Source of the DNA: JAHFUA01 sp963733935
GTDB taxonomy: Bacteria > Acidobacteriota > Terriglobia > Terriglobales > Acidobacteriaceae
Direction of reading: 5' to 3'
Assembly: GCA_963733935.1 (NCBI GenBank)
Contig: CAVTEQ010000015.1
Span: forward strand, 62,001 to 126,000
DNA: 64,000 nt
In this document: one piece after another, positions 18,726-27,181 of the stretch
Layout: each line of letters opens with the position of its first letter
How positions within the stretch are numbered: position 1 is the stretch's first letter
Program-made: the position numbers and the translations under genes
The notes under the pieces: generated by a model
What the model was told of the DNA's origin: nothing
Databases searched by the model: none
The model's input: the letters and a program-made list of their open reading frames with translations, nothing else

Positions 18726-19090
18726 TTCCGCAGCCAGACCTTGTAGGCCACTACCTGCCCCTTTTTGTCGTAGACCGGCTCATAGCGCGCGATCTCCACT
18801 TCGCCGGCAATGGGTTCGATCACCCGCTGCAAATAGGCCTGCACAGTGCCGGCGCCTTTGCCGGCAACTCCAGCAGAATCAACCTGGTAGACGTAGCCAT
18901 CCCCGTCAGGAATCAGGACGACCCTGGTGGGATGCGCGATGCGCTCGATCGGTTTGTCCTTGAAGTTGATCTTGAGGGGTGCAAGAAAGATGAACAGCAG
19001 AATGAGCGTGACCATGATGTCATAGGGGATGCTGCCCCGGTCATAACTCCACCAGATAAAGCTCGAGATGGTTCGCCACACGCGCCCCAT
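18722..19090 (-). CDS. Hypothetical membrane-anchored protein upstream of LolA-like gene
   Basis: Not recognised. From the ATG at 19090 the product is 122 residues: a short aromatic N-terminus (WRTISSFIWWSYDRG), one membrane segment (IMVTLILLFIFLAPL), then a periplasmic-like domain beginning KINFKDKPIERI with VVLIPDGDGYVYQVD and ending KVWLRK. A longer frame from 19186 exists but overlaps the divergent hydrolase leader. The TGA overlaps the ATG of the LolA-like gene. The pairing suggests an envelope role. Confidence 0.6.
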   Translation of the reverse strand: MGRVWRTISSFIWWSYDRGSIPYDIMVTLILLFIFLAPLKINFKDKPIERIAHPTRVVLIPDGDGYVYQVDSAGVAGKGAGTVQAYLQRVIEPIAGEVEIARYEPVYDKKGQVVAYKVWLRK

Positions 19091-19174
19091 AGAGAGAGGC
19101 GTCCAGTGTAGTTCCCGCTGCCATGCTTGGCAATGCGGGTGGCCGCGGTAGAGAATGAAGTGCAGATTACCCAT

Positions 19175-19203
19175 GATCCCGATCACCCGATGACCCGATC
19201 CTC
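19175..19203. repeat. Octad repeat, word GATCACCC, copy A
   Basis: GATCCC, GATCACCC, GATGACCC, GATCC. The ATG start of the alpha/beta hydrolase lies inside the GATGACCC unit (19190-19192). The same octads occur in the same direction at 20111-20136 and in reverse at 25562-25606. Confidence 0.8.
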
Positions 19204-20113
19204 AACTAGTTGGCTCCGGCGAGCTGCACTCTTGCTCCTGGCCCTGGTGGTTCTGCTGGTCGCACTCTTTCTATGGCGGCCGGCTCCGGGGCTGGCGGCC
19301 ATCGCCACCGCCGCGCTGCGGCTCCGCGGCATCGAGAGCCGTTACGTACAACTCGGCCCCTACCGCATCCATTATTTTGCCGGCGGCGCAGGCGAACCGC
19401 TGGTGCTGGTCCACGGGTTGGGTGGGCGCGCGCTGGATTTCGCACCCATGATGCCGGCGCTCGCTCGCGACCATCGCGTCTTCGCGCTCGATCTCCTCGG
19501 CTATGACGGATCCGACCGTCCGGACGTCGACTACTCGGTTTCGCTCGAGACCGGAGTCCTGCGGCAGTTTCTCGACAGCCAAGGACTCACGAGCATCGAT
19601 CTCGCGGGATGGTCCATGGGCGGCTGGATCACGATGCAGTTCGCCGCGCAGTCGCCGGAGCGCATCCGCCGACTGGTGCTGCTCGACAGCGCGGGAATGA
19701 AGTTCACGCCATCGTTCCAGCTTGCCCTGCTCGCGCCGCACACGATGAATGACATGCAGGAGTTGGAAAAATTGTTGACGCCCCGTCCGGGGCGCGTGCC
19801 CGCATTCATCCTCGGCGACTTCCTCCGCCAGAAGCTCAAGGAAGACTGGATGATCGAGCGCACCGTCGCCAACATGATCACGGGGCGTGAGGTCATGGAC
19901 GGCAAGCTGGCGAGCGTCACCATGCCGGTGCTGATCGTGTGGGGCAAGCAGGATGTTTTGACGCCGCTATCAGCCGCCGAGGCCCTGCACCGGGAGATGC
20001 CGCAGTCTGAACTGGTTGTGCTCGATGGTTGCGGACACCTCGCACCCATCGAATGCCACGACCGCGTGCTAGCCGAGATGCAGCGCTTCCTCGCCTTGAA
20101 AATGGCCCGGTGA
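19190..20113 (+). CDS. Alpha/beta hydrolase, membrane-anchored
   Basis: A serine hydrolase of the alpha/beta fold (307 residues). An N-terminal signal anchor (RRAALLLLALVVLLVALFLW) places the catalytic domain outside the cytoplasm. The oxyanion-hole region is LVLVHGLGGRALDF, the nucleophile Ser is in GWSMGG (about residue 140), the acid is the Asp of VWGKQDVL and the catalytic His is in GCGHLAP. The ATG at 19190 gives the complete anchor. Start and stop codons both fall in copies of the same 8-bp repeat. Family members include esterases, lipases and C-C hydrolases, so the substrate is undecided. Confidence 0.85.
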   Translation: MTRSSTSWLRRAALLLLALVVLLVALFLWRPAPGLAAIATAALRLRGIESRYVQLGPYRIHYFAGGAGEPLVLVHGLGGRALDFAPMMPALARDHRVFALDLLGYDGSDRPDVDYSVSLETGVLRQFLDSQGLTSIDLAGWSMGGWITMQFAAQSPERIRRLVLLDSAGMKFTPSFQLALLAPHTMNDMQELEKLLTPRPGRVPAFILGDFLRQKLKEDWMIERTVANMITGREVMDGKLASVTMPVLIVWGKQDVLTPLSAAEALHREMPQSELVVLDGCGHLAPIECHDRVLAEMQRFLALKMAR

Positions 20114-20136
20114 CCCGATCACCCGATGACCCGATT
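20111..20136. repeat. Octad repeat, word GATCACCC, copy B
   Basis: TGACCC, GATCACCC, GATGACCC, GATT. The first three bases are the stop codon of the hydrolase, and bases 20119-20121 are the stop codon of serS on the other strand. Two convergent genes therefore end inside one repeat. Confidence 0.8.
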
Positions 20137-21417
20137 CTTGGTGATCTTCTCCACCCCCAAATACGGCCTCAGCGCCTCCGGCACGATCACGGTCCCGTCC
20201 GCCTGCTGATAGTTTTCGACAATCGCCACCCACGTCCGCCCGATTGCTAGCGCCGATCCGTTCAGCGTGTGCACGAATTCGGTCTTGCCCTTGCCCTCAG
20301 GTTTGTAGCGGATGTTCGCCCGCCGCGCCTGGTAAGCCTCGAAGTTCGAACAAGAGGAGATCTCGCGGAACAACTGCTGCCCCGGCAGCCAGACTTCAAT
20401 GTCATACGTCTTTGCCGACGAGAACCCCATGTCGCCCGTGCACAGCGCCATCACGCGATAGTGCAGTCCGAGCTTCTGCAGCACGGTCTCGGCGTTGTTC
20501 GTCAGCTTCTCCAGCTCGTCGTACGACTGCTCCGGCCGCGCGAACTTCACCAGTTCGACTTTCTGGAACTGGTGCTGGCGGATGATGCCGCGCACGTCTT
20601 TGCCGTACGAACCCGCCTCGCTGCGGAAGCACGGCGTGTAGGCGGTGAGCGAGATGGGCAGGCGCGACGCGTCCAGCACTTCGTCACGATAGAGATTCGT
20701 TACCGGCACTTCGGCGGTGGGGATCAGATACAGGTTCTTATCGCCGTGCGGCACTTTGAACAGGTCGGCTTCGAACTTGGGCAACTGACCGGTGCCGTAC
20801 ATCGACTCGGCATTCACCATGTACGGCGGCAGGACTTCGGTGTAGCCGTGCTCGCGCGTGTGCAGGTCGAGCATGAAGTTGGCCAGCGCGCGCTCCAGCT
20901 TCGCGCCCAGGTCCCAATAGACGGCAAAGCGCGCGCCCGTCAGCTTGGCGGCACGCTCCAGGTCGAGAATGCCCAGGGCCTCTCCGAGTTCCCAGTGCGG
21001 CTTGGGCGCGAAGTCGAATTTCGGAGGCCCGCCCCAGCGTCGGACCTCCTTGTTGTCCTCGGCGGTGCTGCCCACAGGCACACTCGCGTGCGGCAAGTTG
21101 GGAATTCCGAGCAGCAGCCCGCGCAGCTCCGCATCGAGCTGTTCCGCAGCTTTTTCATGCTCCTGGATCTGCTCGCGCAGGTTCTTCGTTTCCTCGATCA
21201 GTGCAGCCGCATCCTGCTTGTTCTTCTTGAGCTGCGCGATCTGTTCCGAAGCACGGTTGCGCTTGGCTTTCAGGTTCTCGGCTTCGGTGATGGCTTTGCG
21301 GCGGCGCGCGTCCAACTCGGCGAAGCGGCCGATGATTTCGCTGGGATCGAGTCCCCGCTGCCGCATCTGCTGTTCGATCAGAGGCAGGTTGTCACGAACG
21401 AAGGCAAGGTCGAGCAT
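20119..21417 (-). CDS. serS: Seryl-tRNA synthetase
   Basis: A class II synthetase that charges tRNA-Ser (432 residues, normal length). The N-terminal long coiled-coil arm (about 30-105) that grips the tRNA is clear. Motif 2 appears as TPCFRSEAGSYGKDVRGIIR, HQFQKVELVKF follows, and motif 3 is LNGSALAIGRTWVAIVENYQ. The start MLDLAFVRDN fits the family. The last residues VIG and the stop are encoded in an octad repeat. It is monocistronic and convergent with the hydrolase. Confidence 0.96.
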   Translation of the reverse strand: MLDLAFVRDNLPLIEQQMRQRGLDPSEIIGRFAELDARRRKAITEAENLKAKRNRASEQIAQLKKNKQDAAALIEETKNLREQIQEHEKAAEQLDAELRGLLLGIPNLPHASVPVGSTAEDNKEVRRWGGPPKFDFAPKPHWELGEALGILDLERAAKLTGARFAVYWDLGAKLERALANFMLDLHTREHGYTEVLPPYMVNAESMYGTGQLPKFEADLFKVPHGDKNLYLIPTAEVPVTNLYRDEVLDASRLPISLTAYTPCFRSEAGSYGKDVRGIIRQHQFQKVELVKFARPEQSYDELEKLTNNAETVLQKLGLHYRVMALCTGDMGFSSAKTYDIEVWLPGQQLFREISSCSNFEAYQARRANIRYKPEGKGKTEFVHTLNGSALAIGRTWVAIVENYQQADGTVIVPEALRPYLGVEKITKNRVIG

Positions 21418-21584
21418 AGAAGCAGCTAATCTACCGGAACGAAGTCAGAAAAGAAATCGAGGCGGCGCCACTGGGATGAACGCTGTTCCCATCCGGGCAC
21501 GACCGCCTACTGTCTGCGGACACGCACTTTAGGGTTTTGACCATGGCACGACGCGGATTGACAATCGTACTTGGGGAAGACCGA

Positions 21585-22392
21585 ATGCCATATCGTCTCT
21601 GCCTATTGATTTTGCTCGTTAGCCTGGTACCTTCCGCTGGCTCTTGGCCAGGGTGTCACGTCCAGGCCGGATCCCGTCCAACTCTTCGACAAAGGCATGA
21701 ACGCGCTCGTGGGCACGGGGCTGAGCAGCAATCCCATAGCTGCCGTGGACTATCTGCGCCGCTCGGCGGAGTTGGGCTACGCTCCCGCACAGGTGGTTCT
21801 GGGATCGCTCTACCAGGTCGGGCGAGTCGTGCCCCGTGAACCCAGCCAGGCATTCGACTGGTACAAGAAGGCCGCGCAACAGGACGATCCTCTGGCCGAG
21901 TGGCTCGCGGGCAGCTTGATCTTTTCCGGCGACGGCCCCATCCGCGATCTTAACGAGGCCGGCGCCTGGTTCCGGAAAGCCGCCAACCACGGCGATCCCT
22001 TCGGCCAGTATTTGCTCGGCATGGTCGAGCTGGAGCGCAACAACTATCGCCCGGCGGCTGATTGGTTTCGCAAAGCCGCAATGCAAGGCCTGCCGCAGGC
22101 ACAGCAGCAGTTGGGCACATTGCTCCGGCAAGGCCAGGGCGTAAGCCAGGACAAATTCGAAGCCTACATCTGGCTACTGTTGAGCTTCGAAGCCGGCAAT
22201 CAATCTGTTTCGACCGATCTGCAGAGTCTGGAAGCCGAACTAAGTGGCACCCAGGTAGAGCAAGCCAAGACCAAAGCTCGCAGCATCGGGATTCGCAGCG
22301 CGCTCGCCGATGGATGCTCTGGCTGGCGAGGCGAATTCCAGGCTATTCCCACCCCACCGCCGCCCGAGATGCAGCGGTACTGCCGCGAGTAG
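21585..22392 (+). CDS. Secreted Sel1-repeat (TPR-like) protein, frameshifted
   Basis: A secreted solenoid protein that would mediate protein-protein contacts. MPYRLCLLILLVSLVPSAG is a signal peptide preceded by a good ribosome site (GGGGAAGA). The repeat region has Sel1 units: NPIAAVDYLRRSAELGYAPA, PSQAFDWYKKAAQQDDPLAE, NEAGAWFRKAANHGDPFGQ and YRPAADWFRKAAMQGLPQA, each of about 36 residues. Signal and repeats are in different frames that join near 21652 in GGGTGTCACG. Removing one base gives exactly 269 codons, so a single-base insertion or sequence error is likely. It is monocistronic and is followed by a REP element. Confidence 0.75.
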
Positions 22393-22454
22393 TAGTGAGC
22401 ACCCGCCCGTACGCCGAATCGGCGTAAACCGTGTCCCAACCCTGCTGCAGGTTT

Positions 22455-22518
22455 GTATCAGGGCACGACTTTCAGTCGTGCCGAATAGGCGAAGAGAAAA
22501 TCTGGGCTTTAGCCCCTG
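22455..22518 (-). repeat. REP-like element R3, at the 3' end of the transposase gene
   Basis: GTATCAGGGCACGACTTTCA, GTCGTGCC, spacer, GGGCTTTAGCCCCTG. It faces R4 (22989-23051) across the transposase gene. The TAA stop of the transposase (22509-22511) is part of its GGGGCTAAAGCCC hairpin. Confidence 0.85.
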
Positions 22519-22985
22519 CCGCTCTTCTTTTTTGCCAAATAAGCAAAGCAGCATGGAAACTTCTCCGGCGAATCGACCAGTCCCGCCTTCACCGGGTTCT
22601 CGGCAATGTATTCCCGATGTTGCAAGAAGCTCTGTCTGTCTTCCACCCGCACTTCGGAAAAACCGCGCTGCCAGACCTCTCCACCATAACCACCCTCCTT
22701 CTTCAAGCGATAGGAGAATCCGCCCTTGATAAACTGCATCGCTTTTTCAATGCTCATGTCCCGACCGACGGTCAGCAAGAGATGCACATGATCGGGCATG
22801 ACCACGAAGTCGTGCACCTGGAATTTTCGCGCGACCGCGTAGGAGCGCAACACGTCGACGAACAGCGTAGCGTTACGTTCCGACTGCAGTAAGGGGCGGC
22901 CCAAGCTGGTCTTCGTGGTGGCGAAAAATGTGCGCGCCGAACTGAGGATCTCGTCCGCACTGGCATTGCGGGCAGGTCTTGCCAT
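22509..22985 (-). CDS. REP-associated tyrosine transposase (IS200-like, Y1)
   Basis: A single-domain Y1 transposase of the IS200/RAYT group that nicks single-stranded DNA at REP hairpins. The 158 residues hold the HUH metal site HVHLLLTVG at about residue 71 and VMPD just before it. The C-terminal RAYT signature is VWQRGFSEVRVEDRQSFLQH and REYIAENPVKAGLV. The catalytic Tyr is probably the one in REYIAENP. The gene sits between two REP-like elements in opposite orientation, and further copies of the same element lie at 1815-1882 and 15982-16119. It is a domesticated single-copy transposase rather than an insertion sequence with its own ends. Confidence 0.9.
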   Translation of the reverse strand: MARPARNASADEILSSARTFFATTKTSLGRPLLQSERNATLFVDVLRSYAVARKFQVHDFVVMPDHVHLLLTVGRDMSIEKAMQFIKGGFSYRLKKEGGYGGEVWQRGFSEVRVEDRQSFLQHREYIAENPVKAGLVDSPEKFPCCFAYLAKKKSGRG

Positions 22986-22988
22986 GTT

Positions 22989-23051
22989 CAGGGGCTGAAG
23001 CCCGGCTCCTTTCTGCTGCTTAGCGGCACGGCTAAAGCCATGCCCTGATAC
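22989..23051 (+). repeat. REP-like element R4, at the 5' end of the transposase gene
   Basis: CAGGGGCTGAAGCCC, spacer, GGCACGGCTAAAGCCATGCC and CTGATAC. It starts four bases upstream of the transposase start codon. Confidence 0.85.
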
Positions 23052-23203
23052 AAAACTGGGCCGTTGGTCATAGCCACTTTTTTGTTGGGCAGGAGCTTAC
23101 CCGCGCTATTGTTATTTGCAAGGAGAAGCATGGCTCTGGGCCGAATGCCTTCCGCCCAGCTGCTGTCGTACACTAACTCCGCCCCCATGAAAGAGGCCGC
23201 CCC

Positions 23204-24137
23204 GTGAGTCCGGTGCCGAACGTTCCCGACCTGCGGGTAAACATCGCCGGCATCGAGCTGAAGAACCCGGTCATCGCCGCCAGCGGCACGCTGGGTTATG
23301 GCGTGGAGTTCGAGGAGATCGTCAGCCTCGAGAAGCTGGGCGCGATCGTGGTCAAAGGCCTCTCGCGCGAGCCCATGCCCGGCAATCCTCCGCCGCGCGT
23401 CTTCGAGACTGCCGCCGGCATGCTGAATGCCATCGGCTTGCAGAACATCGGAGTGCGCGAGTTCGTTACTGACAAGCTGCCCCGCCTTTGCCGCCGCAAA
23501 GATGTCGTGGTCTTCGCCAACGTCTTCGGTTCGAGCATCGAGGATTATCTGCGGGTAATCGAGGTTCTCAACCATGGCGAGGGCATCGCCGCCTACGAGC
23601 TCAACGTCTCCTGTCCCAACACCGACGTGGGCGGTATCAGCTTTGGCAGCGATCCCGACGTCCTGCAGGAACTGCTGTACGCGGCGACGCGCTGGGCGGA
23701 GCGTCCCGCTGATCGTGAAGCTCTCGCCCAACGTGACCAGCATTCCGCAGATGGCGCAAGCGGCCGAGCGCGCCGGCGCCGACGCCATCTCGCTGGTCAA
23801 TACCTTCGTGGCCATGGCCATCGACGCCGAAACCCGCAAGCCGCGCATCGCCAACCTTACCGCCGGGCTGTCCGGGCCTGCGATCAAGCCCATTGCGTTG
23901 CGCATGGTGTATGAGGCGGCACACGCGGTCTCGATTCCCGTGATCGGGATTGGGGGCATCACCACCGCCACCGACGTCGTCGAATATATGCTCGCCGGCG
24001 CCACCGCGGTCGAGATCGGCACTGCCAGCTTCTGGGACCCGGTAGCCACGGAGCGAATTGTGCAAGCCCTCACCAACTGGGCGATCGAGCACCGCATCGA
24101 AAAAATCACCGATTTGATCGGAGGCTTGCAAGTCTAG
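23204..24137 (+). CDS. pyrD: Dihydroorotate dehydrogenase class 1B, frameshifted
   Basis: An FMN enzyme that oxidises dihydroorotate to orotate in pyrimidine synthesis. The GTG start gives MSPVPNVPDLRVNIAGIELKN. The class 1 signature is GIAAYELNVSCPNTDVGG, with the catalytic Cys typical of class 1B (NAD-linked). VPLIVKLSPNVT, NTFVAMAIDAET, PVIGIGGI and GATAVEIGTASF follow. The frames join near 23695 (GCTGGGCGGAGCG). Removing one base gives 311 codons, the normal length, so a sequence error is likely for this essential gene. The partner pyrK is not nearby. Confidence 0.9.
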
Positions 24138-24145
24138 CCAAGCTC

Positions 24146-24237
24146 ATGTGGGGCGGGCCTCCTCGCCCGCCAAGCGCCGTAGGCGCGACACACCTGGCTT
24201 CGCGTTCAGTTGGCGGGCGAGGGCGCCCGCCCCACAT
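24146..24237. repeat. Palindromic repeat with 13-bp perfect outer arms
   Basis: ATGTGGGGCGGGC at one end and GCCCGCCCCACAT at the other are perfect reverse complements, with GCCCGCCAA/TTGGCGGGC and an inner GC-rich hairpin between. It belongs to the GTGGGGC-ended palindromes and lies between convergent genes. Confidence 0.75.
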
Positions 24238-24240
24238 TGT

Positions 24241-24268
24241 CTGCTTCCTGCTTCCAGCTTCCTGCCCC
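24241..24268. repeat. Heptad repeat, word CTGCTTC
   Basis: CTGCTTC, CTGCTTC, CAGCTTC, CTGCCCC, placed directly at the 3' end of the following minus-strand gene. Confidence 0.65.
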
Positions 24269-24272
24269 GCCT

Positions 24273-24704
24273 CTATTTCAGCTTGAGCTCATCCGGCAGA
24301 CGGTCCCTGATCTCTGGCGGCAGGCGGTCGGAGATCTGGCGGGCGCGGGTCCGCGCCGCGTCCAGCACGACCATGGGCACAGGGGTCACGATGGCGACAA
24401 TTACCCACACCAGGGCGGAGAAGGCGAAGCCGGCGAGGGCGACGATCTCCAACAGCAGAGCGTGCTGCGGCGAGTAGCGGCGGATGACGATGAAGGCCAG
24501 CAGGAACAGGAACGCGGAGATAGTGGCGAGAACGATGAGCGAGATATCGATGGAGCGATGCAGGCGCTGGCGGGCGCGGCAGCGGGCGCAAGCGGCAAAG
24601 TGGGCCTCGTAGTCGCCGCGCATCTCCGGCGCCAGCCCGGAGATGTCGTAGCGCCAGCCGGCGAGGATGTCGCCGACCACGGGATCGACGCACTGTTCCT
24701 TCAT
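24273..24704 (-). CDS. Anti-sigma-like zinc-finger membrane protein
   Basis: A 143-residue protein. The N-terminal cytoplasmic part has YEAHFAACARCRARQRL, an H-x3-C-x2-C arrangement like the zinc-binding anti-sigma domain (zf-HC2 type). It is followed by two membrane segments (ISLIVLATISAFLFLLAFIV and IVALAGFAFSALVWVIVAIV) and a charged helical tail (ARTRARQISDRLPPEIRDRL). No sigma factor gene is adjacent, so anti-sigma function is only suggested by the motif. It is six bases downstream of the MBL hydrolase gene and is probably co-transcribed. Confidence 0.6.
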   Translation of the reverse strand: MKEQCVDPVVGDILAGWRYDISGLAPEMRGDYEAHFAACARCRARQRLHRSIDISLIVLATISAFLFLLAFIVIRRYSPQHALLLEIVALAGFAFSALVWVIVAIVTPVPMVVLDAARTRARQISDRLPPEIRDRLPDELKLK

Positions 24705-24710
24705 GCTCGG

Positions 24711-25517
24711 TTACAGCCGGATGGCTTCCAGCGCCTGCCACTGCGACGCGAGCATCAACCGGTTTTGCAGCAGACTGCGGCGGGGAGCCAGCGCCCGTTC
24801 CGCGGTGTCGCGCGCGATCTCCGGGTGGTTGTTCTCCTCGGAAAGGTGCGCCAGCACCACGAATGCCGCGCCTCCATCATAGTCGCTCGAAAAGAATTCC
24901 GCGAGGGCGGCGTTGGAAAGATGGCCGACGCGGCTCATCACCCGTTGCTTTACCGACCAGGGATAGCGCCCGATGCGCAGCATCTCCAGGTCGTGGTTCG
25001 ATTCGACCATCAGCACGTCGGAATCGCGGATATTGTCGCGCACGCTCGCCGGCATGTAGCCCAGGTCGGTGACGATGGCCAGCTTCAGCCCGTCCACGCG
25101 GAAGGCGAAGGCCACCGGATCGACAGCGTCGTGCGGAATGGTGAATGGCATCACCTGGATGTCGCCGATCTGGAAGCTGCGGCCGGAGCTGAACAGTTCC
25201 AGCCGAGTGAGATGAGTCTGCTTGGCTCCGCACTGCCGGCCCCAGGTGTCGTTGGTTGCACCCGTCATGTAGACGGGGATCTTCAGCTTGCGAGCCAGCA
25301 CCGGCAGCCCGGCGACGTGGTCGGAGTGCTCGTGGGAGATGAGGATCGCGCTCAGTGTGTGGGGATCTTCGCCCACTGCCGCCATGCGCTTCAGCGTCTC
25401 GCGGCAGGAAAGGCCGGCATCCACCAGCAGGCGCGTGCTGGAGCTGGCCACGATGGCGCAGTTACCCTTGCTGCCGCTCGCCAGCACCGTCATCCTCACA
25501 CACATGGGTGCGAGCAT
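24711..25517 (-). CDS. MBL-fold metallo-hydrolase (YycJ/WalJ-like)
   Basis: A cytoplasmic metallo-beta-lactamase-fold hydrolase of the YycJ/WalJ group, whose members are putative nucleases or phosphodiesterases. It starts with VLASGSKGNCAIV. The metal site ISHEHSDHVAGL is at about residue 60; IPHDAVDP and IVTDLGYM, and VESNHDLEML and HLSNAAL, supply the other ligands. ATGs at 25517, 25505 and 25493 are all possible and none has a clear ribosome site; homologues favour one of the two shorter forms. It precedes the zinc-finger membrane protein gene. Confidence 0.85.
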   Translation of the reverse strand: MLAPMCVRMTVLASGSKGNCAIVASSSTRLLVDAGLSCRETLKRMAAVGEDPHTLSAILISHEHSDHVAGLPVLARKLKIPVYMTGATNDTWGRQCGAKQTHLTRLELFSSGRSFQIGDIQVMPFTIPHDAVDPVAFAFRVDGLKLAIVTDLGYMPASVRDNIRDSDVLMVESNHDLEMLRIGRYPWSVKQRVMSRVGHLSNAALAEFFSSDYDGGAAFVVLAHLSEENNHPEIARDTAERALAPRRSLLQNRLMLASQWQALEAIRL

Positions 25518-25561
25518 AGCGGTAAGCCGAGATTTGCGGGAGTGACTAGTGGGTTAATAAG

Positions 25562-25606
25562 GATCGGGAGATCGGGTCATCGGGTGATCGGGTTATCGAC
25601 TGATAG
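25562..25606. repeat. Octad repeat, reverse of GATCACCC word
   Basis: GATCGGGA, GATCGGGT, CATCGGGT, GATCGGGT, TATCGACT, GATAG. It is the reverse complement of the word used at 19175 and 20111, placed just after the 3' end of a minus-strand membrane protein gene. Confidence 0.75.
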
Positions 25607-25611
25607 TCGCA

Positions 25612-25944
25612 TTAAGGTGATCCCCTCAGCTCGCGCACCATTTTCTCCAGAAACGCTCCCAGGTAGGCGCCGACCAACGCCGGCATGAACGCCAGCACTC
25701 CGGACAGCTCCCCGGTGCGCCGCCACAGCAGGTGCCCGAGCGGAAGGAACGCGCCGAACAGCAGGCCCCATCGCCAGGCTTGCCGCGGGCCAAAATAACC
25801 AATGACAGTGCAGAAGAAGAGGATGGCGATCAGCGAGGTCGAAGTATCGCGCAGCAGTAGATCGAGCGCGGTTGTGCCCGCTGCGAGCACGAGTGCGACG
25901 ATCCACAGAGAGAACTCCCTGCGTGAAGAGATGGGTGCATGCAT
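25612..25944 (-). CDS. Hypothetical membrane protein
   Basis: From the ATG at 25944 the product has 110 residues with three or four membrane segments (WIVALVLAAGTTALDLLL, LIAILFFCTVIGYFG, GLLFGAFLPLGHLLW and VLAFMPALVGAYLGAFLEKM). The open frame extends to 26046, but the extra residues look like non-coding sequence. It is divergent from the asparaginase gene. Function is not recognised. Confidence 0.55.
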   Translation of the reverse strand: MHAPISSRREFSLWIVALVLAAGTTALDLLLRDTSTSLIAILFFCTVIGYFGPRQAWRWGLLFGAFLPLGHLLWRRTGELSGVLAFMPALVGAYLGAFLEKMVRELRGSP

Positions 25945-26063
25945 CTGGATAACTAACTCCTGCTCCCTGTCGCCGCCACCTGCCCCCACCGTGCTTGCCG
26001 CCTTGTCCCCCATCGATTTATATTCGGCCCTGCACAATTCATTCAACTCTGGGAGGCCGTCTC

Positions 26064-27116
26064 ATGCGCACCCATGCGAGAGCTGCTCTGGTATCCATCC
26101 TATGCCTGCTCGGCAGCCTTGCGGCTGCACAGACTAAGCCGGTGGTCGTACTGATTGCCACCGGCGGCACCATCGCCATGAAAATCGACCCGGTCAAGCA
26201 CGCGCCGGTGCCGGCCATCTCCGGCGAGGATCTGCTGGCCACAGTGCCGGAGGTCTCAAAGTATGCCACCGTCGAGGTCAAGAACGTTTCCAACGTGCCT
26301 TCGGATTATATGGATCCGGCCCGCTGGGCGGCGCTGACCCATGACGTGAACACGGCGCTGGCCCGACCGGAGGTGGTGGGGGTCATCGTCTCCCACGGCA
26401 CGGACACTCTGGAGGAAACTGCCTATTGGCTCGACCTTACCGTCGATTCCGAGAAGCCCGTGGTCCTGATCGGCGCCCAGCGCAACGCCTCGGAATCGGA
26501 TTTCGATGGCCCGCGCAATCTGCTGAACGCCGTCCGCATCGCGGTTGATCCGCAATCCAACGGTAAGGGCGCGATCCTGGCCATGAATAGCCAGATCAAC
26601 GCCGCTCGCGAAGTCACCAAGACGCACACTTCCAGCGTGGAGACCTTCAAGTCGGGCGATTTCGGTTTCCTGGGCGAAGTGGATTTCGACCGCATCGTAT
26701 ATTGGCGTGCGCCGCTGCGCCGCCAGCACGTGCCGATTAAGACCGACAGCATGCCCTACGTGGAAATTGTTCCCATGTACGGCGGCGCCGATGGCTACCT
26801 CGTCAAATCGGCGCTGGAACACGGCGCCAAAGGCCTGGTGATCCAGGGCTTGGGCTGGGGCAATGTCAACAAGCCGATGTTTGCCGCCATCAAGGACGCG
26901 CTCTCCAGAGGCACGCCGGTGGTGATTACCTCGCGCGTTCCCAACGGCCGCGTGCTGCCCAACTACGGATGGGAGGGCGGGGGTAAGACCCTGGTCGATG
27001 CCGGCGCGGTGATGGGCGATGACCTGTCTCCGCAGAAAGCGCGCATCCTGCTGATGCTCTTGCTGCAGAACGGAGTTACTGGACAGAAGAACCTGCAGGC
27101 CGCGTTTGATCGCTAG
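26064..27116 (+). CDS. ansB: Secreted type II L-asparaginase
   Basis: A periplasmic amidohydrolase that converts asparagine to aspartate and ammonia. The ribosome site GGGAGG precedes the ATG at 26064. The signal peptide MRTHARAALVSILCLLGSLAAAQ ends at a clear AAQ site. The nucleophile Thr is in LIATGGTIAMK, and the second active-site Thr-Asp pair is in VSHGTDTLEETAYWL. PVVLIGAQRNASESDFDGPRNL and VVITSRVPNGRV are family blocks. The length of 350 residues is normal. The gene stands alone and is followed closely by the convergent dehydrogenase gene. Confidence 0.94.
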   Translation: MRTHARAALVSILCLLGSLAAAQTKPVVVLIATGGTIAMKIDPVKHAPVPAISGEDLLATVPEVSKYATVEVKNVSNVPSDYMDPARWAALTHDVNTALARPEVVGVIVSHGTDTLEETAYWLDLTVDSEKPVVLIGAQRNASESDFDGPRNLLNAVRIAVDPQSNGKGAILAMNSQINAAREVTKTHTSSVETFKSGDFGFLGEVDFDRIVYWRAPLRRQHVPIKTDSMPYVEIVPMYGGADGYLVKSALEHGAKGLVIQGLGWGNVNKPMFAAIKDALSRGTPVVITSRVPNGRVLPNYGWEGGGKTLVDAGAVMGDDLSPQKARILLMLLLQNGVTGQKNLQAAFDR

Positions 27117-27181
27117 GAGAACTCCGGATGTCGCTGGCGAAGACACTGGCGCAGGCATCGCCTGCCTCCTGCTCCCCGTTC

